From NCBI RefSeq assembly GCF_037975245.1, contig NC_092568.1, positions 38,890,631 to 38,954,630 of the forward strand: a stretch of 64,000 nt of DNA. The letters run 5' to 3'. The stretch is from Apostichopus japonicus (taxonomy: Eukaryota; Echinodermata; Holothuroidea; Aspidochirotida; Stichopodidae). Under the pieces are notes generated by a model. The model made no database searches, had not been told where the DNA came from, and worked only from the letters and a program-made list of their open reading frames with translations. Positions 35,101 to 45,559 of this stretch are shown here, piece by piece; position 1 is the first letter of the stretch, and each line of letters opens with the position of its first letter. Position numbers and translations under genes: made by a program.

Positions 35101-37262
35101 AAAATGAAGGGATTAACATATAAACATGTATGGAACTTAATCAATAATTGCCCACAAATTAATGTTCATTTGATAAGTTCACATGGAAACTTAATTTGGG
35201 AGTAATACTCACTATTAAAACAAGTTAAATATTTTTGGAAGCTGACAAACAAATGTGAAATAGCTGCTGTAGAGGGAGGTTTTTTACCGAAAACATAATT
35301 CAAATTCTGTGTTTCTGATCATGTTTTTTGGGAGGGGGGGGAGGGGTGTTGAAGGAAACCTTGTCACTTATTCCATCAGCAATGGAGCCTCAGTTTTAAT
35401 TAAAGCAGCTTTTTTCTGTTTTTTTTCTTCTGTTTTCCCACCCTTTTAACATGTCCATCAAGTTTTCTACATGTATTCTTCAAAACAGCAAACTAATATA
35501 GTAGCCAAGTTTTTTCGCCTCCACGAGAATTAATTGGCAAGTAAGTAAGGACTTCTGCAGATAATGAGTAGAGTGTCTTCCGACAAATTCCTCGTTTAAA
35601 ATTAATCGCATACCATTCCCCAAATCCACTAATTTGAATTCAACCAATCAGTGAATAGCTAAGATGTTTATTTATGAGCTGTTGCTTTAAGGCATTGAAG
35701 ACTCGCCCCAAACCGCTACCGCCCTCTGAAAAAGTTAACTTACTGTTGCTAGCAAGTGAAGTTTTTTTCTTGTGACTACAAAATGCAGACAGTAATGAAA
35801 CGTGATACCTTGTTATCTTTTATCTGGACCTGAGATGTCCATCGCTGCATGTAGTGACTGTACACTAGTGTCTAATTACCGACGGTAGCAAGCTGTGTGT
35901 GTATTTTCTGGGATAGAGGTGGTGTCTAACACTTCTGTTACACCTCATTTGAAACTATGTCAGATTACCTGGCATCAGACATTTCTTTAGGCGCGAGTCT
36001 TCACTCCCTTTAAAATAGATTTATTCACAGCAATCCAAAACATTTGCCTCGTTGGTATCACAGCCATAGATACACAATGTACACATATAAAGCATGGTGT
36101 TGTAGTTGATATTGGTGAACTGGGTTTGGGAAATTACTTACCTCATTATTCAATGGCGTTCATTGAATTTAAATATGTATAATATGGGCGGGTTTATTGC
36201 GATCCTAACAGAAAATATCTTCGACAAAACCAATGTTCAAAGTTTCAAAATGTTCAACTTTTATTCCGCCATTTGAAGTTAGATTTGCTAGTTATGTATG
36301 TCGTTATGGCATCGTGGGGTCAATGAGGTTGAGAAAATGATGTAAAAAGCTGCTTAAGATGAAGCAAAAATTGTGCTTGCTACCCTTAGATGATCAATGT
36401 TAAAAGGAGGGTACATTCATTTGGATCAATAGTAGTCCAAATTTTAATAGGAAATGTTGATTTTGTTAGGTGATTTACTGCTAAGTTTATCTACTTTTTC
36501 ATCCCTGTGTATGTTGTGTTGTTTACTCATATTTAAAAGATAATCTTTTGTAGAGTTACCAGAATTTAATATTTAGTACAACGCACTGGAGGCATTCCGT
36601 ATTGGTCGCAAACTTTATGTAATGAGCAAACGTTTCCAAAAATTCTTCCCTGTTGGGCTTGACTAAAAATTATGCACAGCCATTGAGAAGTGTTCACTTT
36701 ATAGACAAGGAAATGTCCCAGTGATATATAACAGGGCATAATTTATTCGATAATGCAGTACCAAACTTTCATGCAAAATGGTCAAATTGCTATACAAGTG
36801 CAACCAATGTATAGCAGTTTGAGACAAAGGCACCAAAGTATTTAATAAGAGACAATACTCAGAGCCGTCAAAATTGCTAAAGTAGCTACACAAACTTTGA
36901 ACCCTAAATTAATCCCTGTAAAACGTTATTAGGAACTCAGTGAAATGTTTGTTGAACGTTTGAGGACGAGTGACCATTATTATACTTGTTTAGCACATGT
37001 GATGGTTATATTTATGACCTTAAAACTTAACAGCAAGGCCTATAGACTGAGAAGTTGCCTTGTGCCCCCCTCCCCAACCTCCTCCCCAACCTCCTCCCCA
37101 ACCTCCTCCTCCTCCTCCTCCTCCTCCTCCTCCTCCTCCTCCTCCTCCTCCTCCTCCTCCTCCTCCTCCTCCTCCTCCTCCTCCTCCTCCTCCTCCTCCT
37201 CCTCCTCCTCCTCCTCCTCCTCCTCCTCCTCCTCCTCCTCCTCCTCCTCCTCCTCTTCCTCT

Positions 37263-37294
<32 letters not shown>

Positions 37295-40200
37295 CTCCTC
37301 CTCCTCCTCCTTCTCCTCCTCCTCCTCCTCCTCCTCCTCCTCTAATCTAGCAAACTTAAAATAAATAAAATAAAATTAGGAAAAGAAATGTAAAAAAAAA
37401 GAAGACAATTTTTGGCACGATAATTAAGTCTAAATGCTTGCAGTTTGTAAGTGAAGTTTTTGACTGTTATTCTGTGATTTGGGGAAAATGTAGCATTCGT
37501 ATAAAAAGTAAGGCACCAGTACTGCTGAAATACAAATTTTGGGGAATTTGTTGTCGGGATATTCAATTCAATGTTTGGTTTTGTCTGTTTTTTTCTAGGG
37601 ATGACAGCGTGGTTATGGAAGCTGTGATGTCAGTGGATGATATGATTGGATACATCAAAACTTGGTCCTCGTACCAGACTTACATCAGGACGTTTCCCGA
37701 AAAATCTGACTTCCTCTTGAAACACAGACAAAAGTAGGTCATCTTAGTGTTAGCTCAGTGGTTAACGCCGAAGCCTTTCAATCATAAGGTCCCCGGTTCG
37801 AGTCACTCCCAGATTAATGTATATGTCGTCCAGTTACAGAGTTGTTGACAATTGACAATTCATAATCATGGACGTTAGATATGAATGTGAGAGACTGATT
37901 TCGGTCAGCTATTGATGGCTTCTTCGCAAGTTCCTGCTTGCAGGAGGATCTAAAATACATACATCTTTCTAATATACATACCAAGAAATACTGTCGATTT
38001 GTTATGATGGTGAGTCTGGGCATTTGCCTTGTCAAGTCCTATTGAAAGCTTGGATTTACTCAGTTTGTTCATACTACATCAAGCAAAACCTTTCTCTCAA
38101 CCCTATCCCCTGACCTCGCCTTTAAGCTGCAGCATCTTTGTTTTCAGCACAAAACAACTGCAACAAAAAAGATAGTTTTCTATAATTTTGAATACATTTG
38201 TATCCTCCTGTCAGACTACAGTTTTGGAATGATTGTATCTAACTTCCTTCAAAAGCATTGGCATGCAAGGATGGTAACACACATGTATGAAAGCATAGAA
38301 CATGAAGAATGAGAGTAGAATGTTGGTACTAGTCCCTGACCGTTGTACATAAATGGATCTGGTGCTTAAAGGAACTTGTGTGGGTGTTAATGATGTTATG
38401 AATGTAAGTAAATGAATCCAATACTTAAAGCAACTTGTGTTGGTTCAGTGTATTTGTGAAAATAAGTAAATGGATCCATCACTTAGAGCAACTCTTGTGG
38501 GTGTTAGTGTTGCTGTGAATGTAAGTAAATGGATCCAACACTTAAAGCAACTTGTGTGGGTTTCAATGTATCTCTGAATCTTAGTAAATAGATCCATCAC
38601 TTAAAGGAACTGGTGCGGGTGTTAGTGTTGCTGTGAATGTAAGTAAATGAATCCAACACTTAAAGAAACTTATGTGGGTTTCAATGTATCTCTGAATCTT
38701 AGTAAATGGATCCAACACTTAAAGCAACTTGTGTGGGTTTCAATGTATCTCTGAATCTTAGTAAATAGATCCATCACTTAAAGAAACTGGTGCGGGTGTT
38801 AGTGTTGCTGTAAGTGTAAGAAAATGGATCCAACACTTAAAGCATTATGTGTGGGTTTCAGTGTATTTTTGAATGTAAGTAAATGGAACCATCACTTAAA
38901 GAAACTTCTGTGGGTGTTAGTGTTGCTGTAAATGTAAGTAAATAAATCCAACACTTAAAGCAACTTGTGTGGGTTTCAGTGTATTTGTGAATGTAAGTAA
39001 ATGGATCCATCACTTAAAGGAACTTGTGTGGGTGTTAGTGTTGCTGTGAGTGTAAGTAAATGGATCCATCACTTAAAGAAACTTGTGTGGGTTTCAATGT
39101 ATTTCTGAATCTTAGTAAATGGATCCATCACTTAAAGAAACTTGTGTGGGTTTCAATGTATTTGTGAATGTAAGTAAATGGATCCATCACTAAAAGAAAC
39201 TTGTGTGGGTGTTACTGTTGCTATGAATGTAAGTAAATGAATCCAACACTTAAAGCAACTTGTGTGAGTGTTAGTGTTGCTTTGAGTGTAAGTAAATGGA
39301 TCCATCACTTAAAGAAACTTGTGTGGGTTTCAATGTATTTCTGAATCTTAGTAAATGGATCCATCACTTAAAGAAACTTGTGTGGGTTTCAATGTATTTG
39401 TGAATGTAAGTAAATGGATCCATCACTAAAAGAAACTTGTGTGGGTGTTACTGTTGCTATGAATGTAAGTAAATGAATCCAACACTTAAAGCAACTTGTG
39501 TGAGTGTTAGTGTTGCTTTGAGTGTAAGTAAATGGATCCATCACTTAAAGAAACTTTTGTGGGTTTCAATGTTTTTCTGAATCTTAGTAAATGGATCCAT
39601 CACTTAAAGAAACTTGTGTGGGTTTCAATGTATTTGTGAATGTAAGTAAATGGATCCATCACTAAAAGAAACTTGTGTGGGTGTTAGTGTTGCTGTAAGT
39701 GTAAGTAAATGGATCCATCACTTAAAGGAACTTGTGTTTGTGTTAATGATGCTATGAATGTAAGTAAATGAATCCAACACTTAAAGCAACTTGTGTGGGT
39801 TTCAGTGTATTTGTGAATGTAAGTAAATGGATCCATCACTTAAAGAAACTTGTGTGGGTGTTAGTGTTGCTGTAAGTAAATGTATCCATCACTTGAAGCA
39901 ACTTGTGTGAGTGTTAGTGTTGCTTTGAGTGTAAGTAAATGAATCCAACACTTAAAGAAACTTATGTGGGTTTCAATGTATCTCTGAATCTTAGTAAATG
40001 GATCCAACACTTAAAGAAACTGGTGCGGGTGTTAGTGTTGCTGTAAGTGTAAGTAAATGGATCCAACACTTAAAGCATTATGTGTGGGTTTCAGTGTATT
40101 TTTGAATGTAAGTAAATGGAACCATCACTTAAAGAAACTTGTGTGGGTGTTAGTGTTGCTGTAAATGTAAGTAAATAAATCCAACACTTAAAGCAACTTG

Positions 40201-41797
40201 TGTGGGTTTCAGTGTATTTGTGAATGTAAGTAAATGGATCCATCACTTAAAGGAACTTGTGTGGGTGTTAGTGTTGCTGTGAGTGTAAGTAAATGGATCC
40301 ATCACTTAAAGAAACTTGTGTGGGTTTCAATGTATTTCTGAATCTTAGTAAATGGATCCATCACTTAAAGAAACTTGTGTGGGTTTCAATGTGTTTGTGA
40401 ATGTAAGTAAATGGATCCATCACTAAAAGAAACTTGTGTGGGTGTTACTGTTGCTATGAATGTAAGTAAATGAATCCAACACTTAAAGCAACTTGTGTGA
40501 GTGTTAGTGTTGCTTTGAGTGTAAGTAAATGGATCCATCACTTAAAGAAACTTTTGTGGGTTTCAATGTATTTCTGAATCTTAGTAAATGGATCCATCAC
40601 TTAAAGAAACTTGTGTGGGTTTCAATGTATTTGTGAATGTAAGTAAATGGATCCATCACTAAAAGAAACTTGTGTGGGTGTTAGTGTTGCTGTAAGTGTA
40701 AGTAAATGGATCCATCACTTAAAGGAACTTGTGTTTGTGTTAATGATGCTATGAATGTAAGTAAATGAATCCAACACTTAAAGCAACTTGTGTGGGTTTC
40801 AGTGTATTTGTGAATGTAAGTAAATGGATCCATCACTTAAAGAAACTTGTGTGGGTGTTAGTGTTGCTGTAAGTAAATGTATCCATCACTTGAAGCAACT
40901 TGTGTGAGTGTTAGTGTTGCTTTGAGTGTAAGTAAATGGATCCATCACTTAAAGAAACTTGTGTGGGTTTCAATGTATTTCTGAATCTTAGTAAATGGAT
41001 CCATCACTTAAAGAAACCTGTGTGGGTTTCAATGTATCTCTGAATCTTAGTAAATGGATCCATCACTTAAAGGAACTGGTGTGGGTGTTAGTGTTGCTGT
41101 GAATGTATAAAGTAATGGATCCATCACTTAAAGAAACTTTTGTGGGTGTTAGTGTTTCTGTGAATGTAGTTAAAATGAATCCATCACTTCAAGAAACTTG
41201 TGTGGGTGTTAGTGTTTCTGTAGTAAATTGAAACCATAACTTTAAGCAACTTGTGATGGGTTTATTAATGTCTTTGTAAAGCACATCCCACCAAGTAAGT
41301 CATATTTAGTGTGTGTAAGTATCGCATTGTAGCTTGTCAGCATTCTGAAATATTTCTTTCCACAGAAAATTGTTTGCTCATCCGATCATTAGCCCATTGA
41401 ATGACTCAGCATTAAAAATAGTTTTACCTCAGAAGTTGGTATGCATATAAGGCTAACCCTCAATAAGTGTTTAGTAGCCAAAACATGTTATTTATTTGTT
41501 TTGAAATTTAGCATTCTGTGCTGTGGTGTTAATCATTTGTGTCTCTGAATGTAACAAAAGTAAATATACAGTGCTGTGGGACATGTACTAATGTTATCAC
41601 TTGGCAGAATACATTAGACAGTTACGTTTAGTTTTCACACAATCATTTATGTTTGTGCTTTTTACTTTTGTTTGGTGTTTTGCAGATTTCTGGAGATTAT
41701 ACAGCCCATCAGTCCATCCACACCTGCCGAAGAGATTAGGTTTGATGTCAGAGGTCCTATATTTATACTGTTGGGAAGAAACTCTGTGAGATCATAG
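28409..41797 (+). CDS. Class I SAM-dependent methyltransferase, six coding exons, 281 aa
   Basis: Coding exons: 28409-28531, 28945-29105, 31749-31965, 34650-34747, 37599-37733 and 41686-41797. All introns are GT-AG and the phases match, giving an uninterrupted 281-residue protein. Motif I is AVDIGCGSGQSS (residues 49-60), the acidic end of strand 2 is VVGLDVS (70-76), and the family-typical GSAEEIPF (97-104) and CAQSLHWF (114-121) blocks follow. A later WDKRRYHVDNLY block and the C-terminal sequence are as in small cytosolic proteins annotated as 'putative methyltransferase DDB_G0268948-like', related to yeast Tmt1/Crg1 (family recognition from memory). The substrate cannot be inferred. No signal peptide or membrane segment, so probably cytosolic. 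Introns are unusually loaded with satellites and microsatellites. Confidence 0.9.
28945..29105 (+). CDS. Methyltransferase coding exon 2
   Basis: Residues 42-95, holding the SAM-binding GCGSG loop and the LDVS strand. Acceptor TATTGTAG, donor AG|GTTAGA, phase 2. Confidence 0.9.
29880..31165. repeat. Intronic satellite, about 130-bp unit
   Basis: A composite unit recurs about nine times in intron 2. The anchor AAATATCAAAGAAACAGAT recurs at roughly 130-bp steps (near 30250, 30388, 30519, 30650, 30780, 30910 and 31045). Each unit holds several related sub-repeats built on 'catgtgaacc' and 'gatgtgaactgcc', so the array probably grew from a shorter ancestor of about 40-65 bp. Units at the left end are more diverged. 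Confidence 0.9.
31749..31965 (+). CDS. Methyltransferase coding exon 3
   Basis: Residues 95-167, with GSAEEIPF and SLHWF. The phase requires the acceptor GTCATGTAG at 31748, not the nearby CAG at 31753. Donor AAG|GTACCT. Confidence 0.87.
32024..32156. repeat. TA microsatellite cluster
   Basis: Three (TA)n runs separated by 'aacctatat(t/c)gta' spacers, in intron 3 about 60 bp past exon 3. Confidence 0.95.
32157..33985. other. Intron 3 sequence, nothing recognised
   Basis: A G-run at 32997-33009 and C-rich patches near 33050. Overlapping frames on both strands at 32316-32830 lack any recognisable motif. Confidence 0.4.
34026..34345 (+). mobile_element. 3' end of a CR1/L2-like LINE
   Basis: The frame encodes the LINE C-terminal signature RTIQTFGDRAFSVAGPR, SLPTEIQS, FRSKLKTHLFQVAF and a stop. 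About 100 bp of 3' UTR and an ATT-rich short-repeat tail near 34310-34345 follow. Severely 5'-truncated, inserted in intron 3 of the methyltransferase gene. Confidence 0.8.
34650..34747 (+). CDS. Methyltransferase coding exon 4
   Basis: Residues 168-199 plus two bases of the next codon; contains the HWDKRRYHVDNLY block. Acceptor TTGATAG, donor AG|GTAAGG. Confidence 0.87.
34748..36944. other. Intron 4 sequence, nothing recognised
   Basis: AT-rich, with a T/C-rich stretch near 35030-35062 and a G-run near 35330-35345. No exon-like frame with splice sites. Confidence 0.4.
37069..37342. repeat. Long TCC trinucleotide microsatellite
   Basis: About 270 bp of (CTC)n with a few CTT interruptions near 37254-37285 and 37312, preceded by a short CTCCCCAAC repeat. 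It lies in intron 4 about 250 bp before exon 5. The poly-Ser, poly-Leu and poly-Pro frames here are artefacts. The coding-strand polypyrimidine run is a possible triplex (H-DNA) site. Confidence 0.97.
37599..37733 (+). CDS. Methyltransferase coding exon 5
   Basis: Residues 200-244 plus two bases; contains the IKTWSSYQTY helix typical of the C-terminal lid. Acceptor TTTTTTCTAG, donor AA|GTAGGT. A tRNA-derived SINE begins about ten bases past the donor. Confidence 0.87.
37744..37990 (+). mobile_element. tRNA-derived SINE
   Basis: The A box TAGCTCAGTGGTTA (37751-37764) and B box GGTTCGAGTCA (37795-37805) have tRNA spacing. The acceptor and anticodon stems are degenerate, so this is a tRNA-related head rather than a functional tRNA. 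A non-tRNA body with a 'cttgcaggagga' block follows. The right end is uncertain. Confidence 0.65.
38347..41275. repeat. 59-bp intronic minisatellite, almost 3 kb
   Basis: About 49 units of 59 bp in intron 5, of the form GTAAGTAAATGGATCCATCA ... CTTAAAG ... CTTGTGTGGGT, alternating between a 'gtgttagtgttgctgt' and a 'tttcaatgtatttg' half. Higher-order structure is clear. A four-unit (about 236-bp) block repeats consecutively from about 39030 to 39700. A block of about 21 units starting near 38640 is repeated starting near 39935, with characteristic variants (for example GCATTATGTGTGGG at 38842 and 40075). Most units hold a GGATCC site and a GTAAGT splice-donor consensus. Confidence 0.95.
41686..41797 (+). 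CDS. Methyltransferase coding exon 6
   Basis: Residues 245-281 and the TAG stop at 41795-41797. Ends in the core strand block FDVRGPIFILLGRN. Acceptor GGTGTTTTGCAG at 41685. Confidence 0.85.
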
Positions 41798-41868
41798 CAA
41801 TCATACAAGGACAGACGACACATCTCTTCTTTAAAAGACCCTATGCCTGCACAGTCTGCATATTCATC

Positions 41869-41874
41869 AATAAA
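41869..41874 (+). terminator. Poly(A) signal of the methyltransferase gene
   Basis: AATAAA 72 bp past the stop codon; further AATAAA motifs follow near 42270. Confidence 0.55.
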
Positions 41875-42230
41875 AACATTCCTTTATTTTTGTACAGGAA
41901 TATTTCCATGCACTAAACACATGTTAAATAACCAACTTGCAATGGATGTCTTAATTATTCAAAAATGTATACTGCCAATTATAATTGGTCACTTAAGTTG
42001 TTTTGACTTGCTAAGGACAGAAAGCGCTTGCATGCAAGTTTTATGTGCGATGCCAAACTTGTTTGCAAATTACATCAAGAACTACAGTATAACCACATCT
42101 CATTCTTCATTATTGGATGCCACAATACTGAGTTCTGAAATCCTATTGTTTATGTTGGTGGCCAAAGAAAATTTGAGGTCAACAGAGGTCACAGTGTGTT
42201 AATCTTGTATGAATGTGCAATATGTGAAGG

Positions 42231-42270
42231 ATAACTTGGGCAAATCTCAAGTACGAAATTTGCCCAAGAT
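42231..42270. repeat. Hairpin downstream of the methyltransferase gene
   Basis: CTTGGGCAAAT and ATTTGCCCAAG form an 11-bp perfect stem with an 11-12-nt loop, immediately followed by GATGAATAAA. It could lie in a longer 3' UTR isoform. No known element is matched. Confidence 0.5.
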
Positions 42271-43544
42271 GAATAAATACTGATATATGTATCATGTACT
42301 TGAAATGGTGGCACTCTTTCATATAAACTTTTGTAAATCTCTTGAATACATGATAACAAAAGTTGAAAGTTTCATGATCATCAAAATCCAACTCACCCAT
42401 CAGAAAAATATAGAAACTCTTATAAAAAATACAGACTGGCATGGTCAGGATAAGTTTAAAAAAATTGTCATAACTTGATCTCTATTGATCTGGTCATATC
42501 AAGGTGTGTTTTAGTTGGTTCATGTGATATGTCTACTTTAAATGGATGTTGGGTTCTGCTTCCACAGACATCTGCAAGATCATGATCATGTTGTTTTCTT
42601 CCATTACTTCTGGGAAGATTCATCTACAATCTCCAGCAATGTCCCTGGATTGTATGTACTTTCCTACAAATATCCTCAAATTTGTAAAACGGTCCACAAT
42701 AGCTTCAATTTTACCTGTTAGACCTTCCGTTCATAAAACAGTTCCAACAACAATTACATTCATAACTCACAGTAAAATGCATTTTAGGTCATTGACTAAT
42801 TTCAACGGCTGTTTTACACATGGAAAATGTCTTCTTGGACGTAGTAGAATATAAAGAGACTCCCAGTTACCTTCCTTGTTTTATCGGCATTGGAGTTTTA
42901 TGTGTTGGGCAACAAAGCTGTTTCAGGAAGAGGTTTTCTACACTTGAGTGTTTCAACAACATACTTGAAACAAATATGTACCACCAAAAGACTCAAAGGT
43001 CCTGAAAATTCCATCCTCCATGTTAATGTGTAGGTTTGGTTTCATTATCTTTGATTTCAAAGTGGAAAGGGGGGGGGTGGGGGAGAGGTCCATTTCAACA
43101 TCCCTGGATTTACTTGGAAAAGTAGCTAAACTACGAGGCCAAAGTATTGGAGAATTCTGATCGGTATTGATTAAGTCTACTGGACTGAAACATATTTTAA
43201 CGACAGCTAGATGAGATGATGAAGTGGGGGCGGGGGGGGGGGGTGGCGGGAGGGTGAAGCATAGAAAGGTTTGAAAATATCCCAGTACTAGAGTATACCA
43301 CAAGTACCATTGATTTGCTGTGAACTATACAATAAACCTCCCAGTACATTTATCAGAAATGAATGTTATTTCTGGTGTTTCCTGGTGACGTCAAGGGGAG
43401 CAGTGAACCCCTTTGAGTTGGTACTGACAAACTGTTTTTAGCCTATATTGGTGTAATTTATGGACCAGTTGTTCAGGATATAGAGTGAGAATGAAATTTG
43501 ACAGAAGTTGTTAAGAAAACATATTTAAAGCCATGGTTAGGTCA
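42271..43544. other. Unassigned stretch
   Basis: Several overlapping short frames on both strands, none with a recognisable motif. G-runs near 43068 and 43225 resemble the interiors of local MITEs, but no ends were found. Confidence 0.35.
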
Positions 43545-44600
43545 GCACAATGGCGGCTGTGACAGTGTTGTTGGCTATGACAAGGTATATATGCTATGCC
43601 GGTGTTGTAGGCTATGGGAAGGTATATATGCTGTGACATGATGTAGGCTATGGGAAGGTTCATTCGCTATGAGAGTGCTGTATACTATGCCATGGTAAAA
43701 CTGCTGTGACAGGCTTGTAGGCTATACCAAGGTTCATTGTCTGGCAAGGTACATCGGCTGTGACAGTGTTGTAGGCTATGACAAGGTATATATGCTGTGA
43801 CATGATGTAGGCTATGGGAAGGTTCATCGCTATGAGAGTGCTGTACACTATATGCCAGGGTAAAACTGCTGTGACAGGCTTGTAGGCTATACCAAGGTTC
43901 ATTGTCTGACAAGGTACATCGGCTGTGACAGTGTTGTAGGCTATGACAAGGTATATATGCTGTGACATGTTGTAGGCTATGGGAAGGTTCATCCGCTATT
44001 AGAGTGCTGTATACTATGCCATGGTAAAACTGCTGTGACAGGCTTGTAGGCTATACCAAAGTTCATTGTCTGGGAGGTACATCAGCTGTGACAGTGTTGT
44101 AGGCTATGACAAGGTATATATGCTGTGACAGTGTTGTATGCCAAGGAGTGTCTGCTATGATATTGGATACTATGCCAATGGATACCTGCTATAACAGTGT
44201 TGTAGGCTGTGCCAAGTTCAAGGAAAGTATTTTTAGGCTATTCCATTGTTCATCTTTGTGATATGCTTTCTGCTATGACAGTATTTTTTGGCTATTCCAA
44301 GGTACATCTGTGGGATATGCTAACTGCTGTTACAGCTTTTTCAGGCTTCTCCAAGGTTCATCTGTGGGATATGCTCTCTGCCTTACAGTATTTTTAGGCT
44401 ATTCCAAGGTACATATGTGGGGTATGCTAACTGCTGTTACAATATTGTTAGGCTATTCCAAGGTGCATCTTTGTGATATGCTCTCTGCTTTTACAGTATT
44501 GGTAGGCTATTCCATGGTAAATCTGTGGGATATGCTAATTGCTGTTACGTTTAGAATATTCCAAGGTACATTTGTGGGATATGCTGCCTGCTGTTATTTA
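43545..44600. repeat. Composite tandem repeat
   Basis: The first part (to about 44150) has a unit of roughly 165 bp: 'ggctgtgacagtgttgtagg' recurs near 43754, 43920 and 44084 (last copy with one change). It is itself built of about 40-bp sub-repeats on 'taggctatg.caaggt'. The second part (44209-44600) changes to a unit of about 62-66 bp with 'aggctattccaaggtacat'. Low-complexity frames on both strands follow this periodicity. Confidence 0.9.
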
Positions 44601-45188
44601 TTTTGAAAACCAAATCCATCTTTCTTACTGCATCAAACATTTATTGTAAAGTGTTTTCTGCTTAGTCCATGATTTTACCAAAACCTATGTAGCTATTTAC
44701 TCAAAGTAAGCTTGCCAAATGATGACAGTAGGGGATCCTTTTATCTTCCAACTTATTCACTTAAAGTGAAGGTTAACTATTATGTATTAAATGAAGCCAT
44801 GTGTTTCTCAAGAACATGTCATTGATGGAAACTTTCTGATACAAGTAGTATTAACGTATAAAATGAAAATTGGAAACATTTTCAACTTTATTTGGAACAA
44901 ACATTGAACTGTTAAGGTTATGAACTTCATTGTGGTGGGATTTAAACCTATTATAGTATTGAACAATTTGTCAACAGAACTCAACATGCTACATTTGACT
45001 AAGGTATTATGTGCTCATATATTTATATGGTACAATAATGTCATATTATTATGTAATATTTTATTATCATATGGCAAATTTATAGTGTTGTTTACTTGAA
45101 TCATTGAAGCAATGGAATAATCCCATGTCAGCTGCTGTATTAGATGTTTCACATTTAAAGGGTACCTTAATTTCAATTGAGTCAAACC
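44601..45188. other. Unassigned AT-rich stretch
   Basis: No gene or repeat boundary recognised. Confidence 0.4.
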
Positions 45189-45551
45189 CAGTGGCAGAGC
45201 TAGGGGTATTGGTCAGGAGGGGCAAAATGGTCTGTAGGGGCGCTTTCGACACTATCTAAGCGGAGCGCCACTACAGGTTGGCGCGTAGCGTAAAGTAAAG
45301 ATACTCCCTAGATCGCCGGAAATGACCCTTTCCGGGCCTGGCTAATTTGCAGATAAACGAAGAATAAATAGGTGTCATCTCCAAATTACACCAACAAAAT
45401 GTGACAAATGTCAAAAGGTAGATGAGAGCGCAATAAAAAAGTCAATAATCACGAATAAGTAAAAAGTGGTAAAGAGCTGAAAGGGGCGCCAGCAGTCCAT
45501 TTGAGTCCGTCAGGGGGGGCATCCCCTTACTGTATGGACGATCCGCCACTG
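45189..45551. mobile_element. hAT-type MITE, 363 bp, perfect target duplication
   Basis: Ends CAGTGGCAGAGCT and GATCCGCCACTG are inverted. The 8-bp target duplication GTCAAACC is exact (45181-45188 and 45552-45559). The interior has one copy of the GC-rich module (CTAAGCGGAGCGCCAC ... GGCGCG, about 45254-45345). No coding capacity. Confidence 0.9.
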
Positions 45552-45559
45552 GTCAAACC

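Noticed and set aside
36945-37364. Long poly-Ser, poly-Leu and poly-Pro open frames
   Set aside because: Direct translation of the TCC microsatellite in three frames; no coding support.
37744-37815. Functional tRNA gene
   Set aside because: A and B boxes are good, but the acceptor stem does not pair and the anticodon loop is irregular, so a SINE head is more likely.
38347-41275. CRISPR-like array of regularly spaced repeats
   Set aside because: Units abut without unique spacers and the locus is inside a eukaryotic intron; it is a minisatellite.
43660-44606. Repetitive 60-110-aa frames on both strands
   Set aside because: They follow the tandem-repeat period and have no splice or start context.
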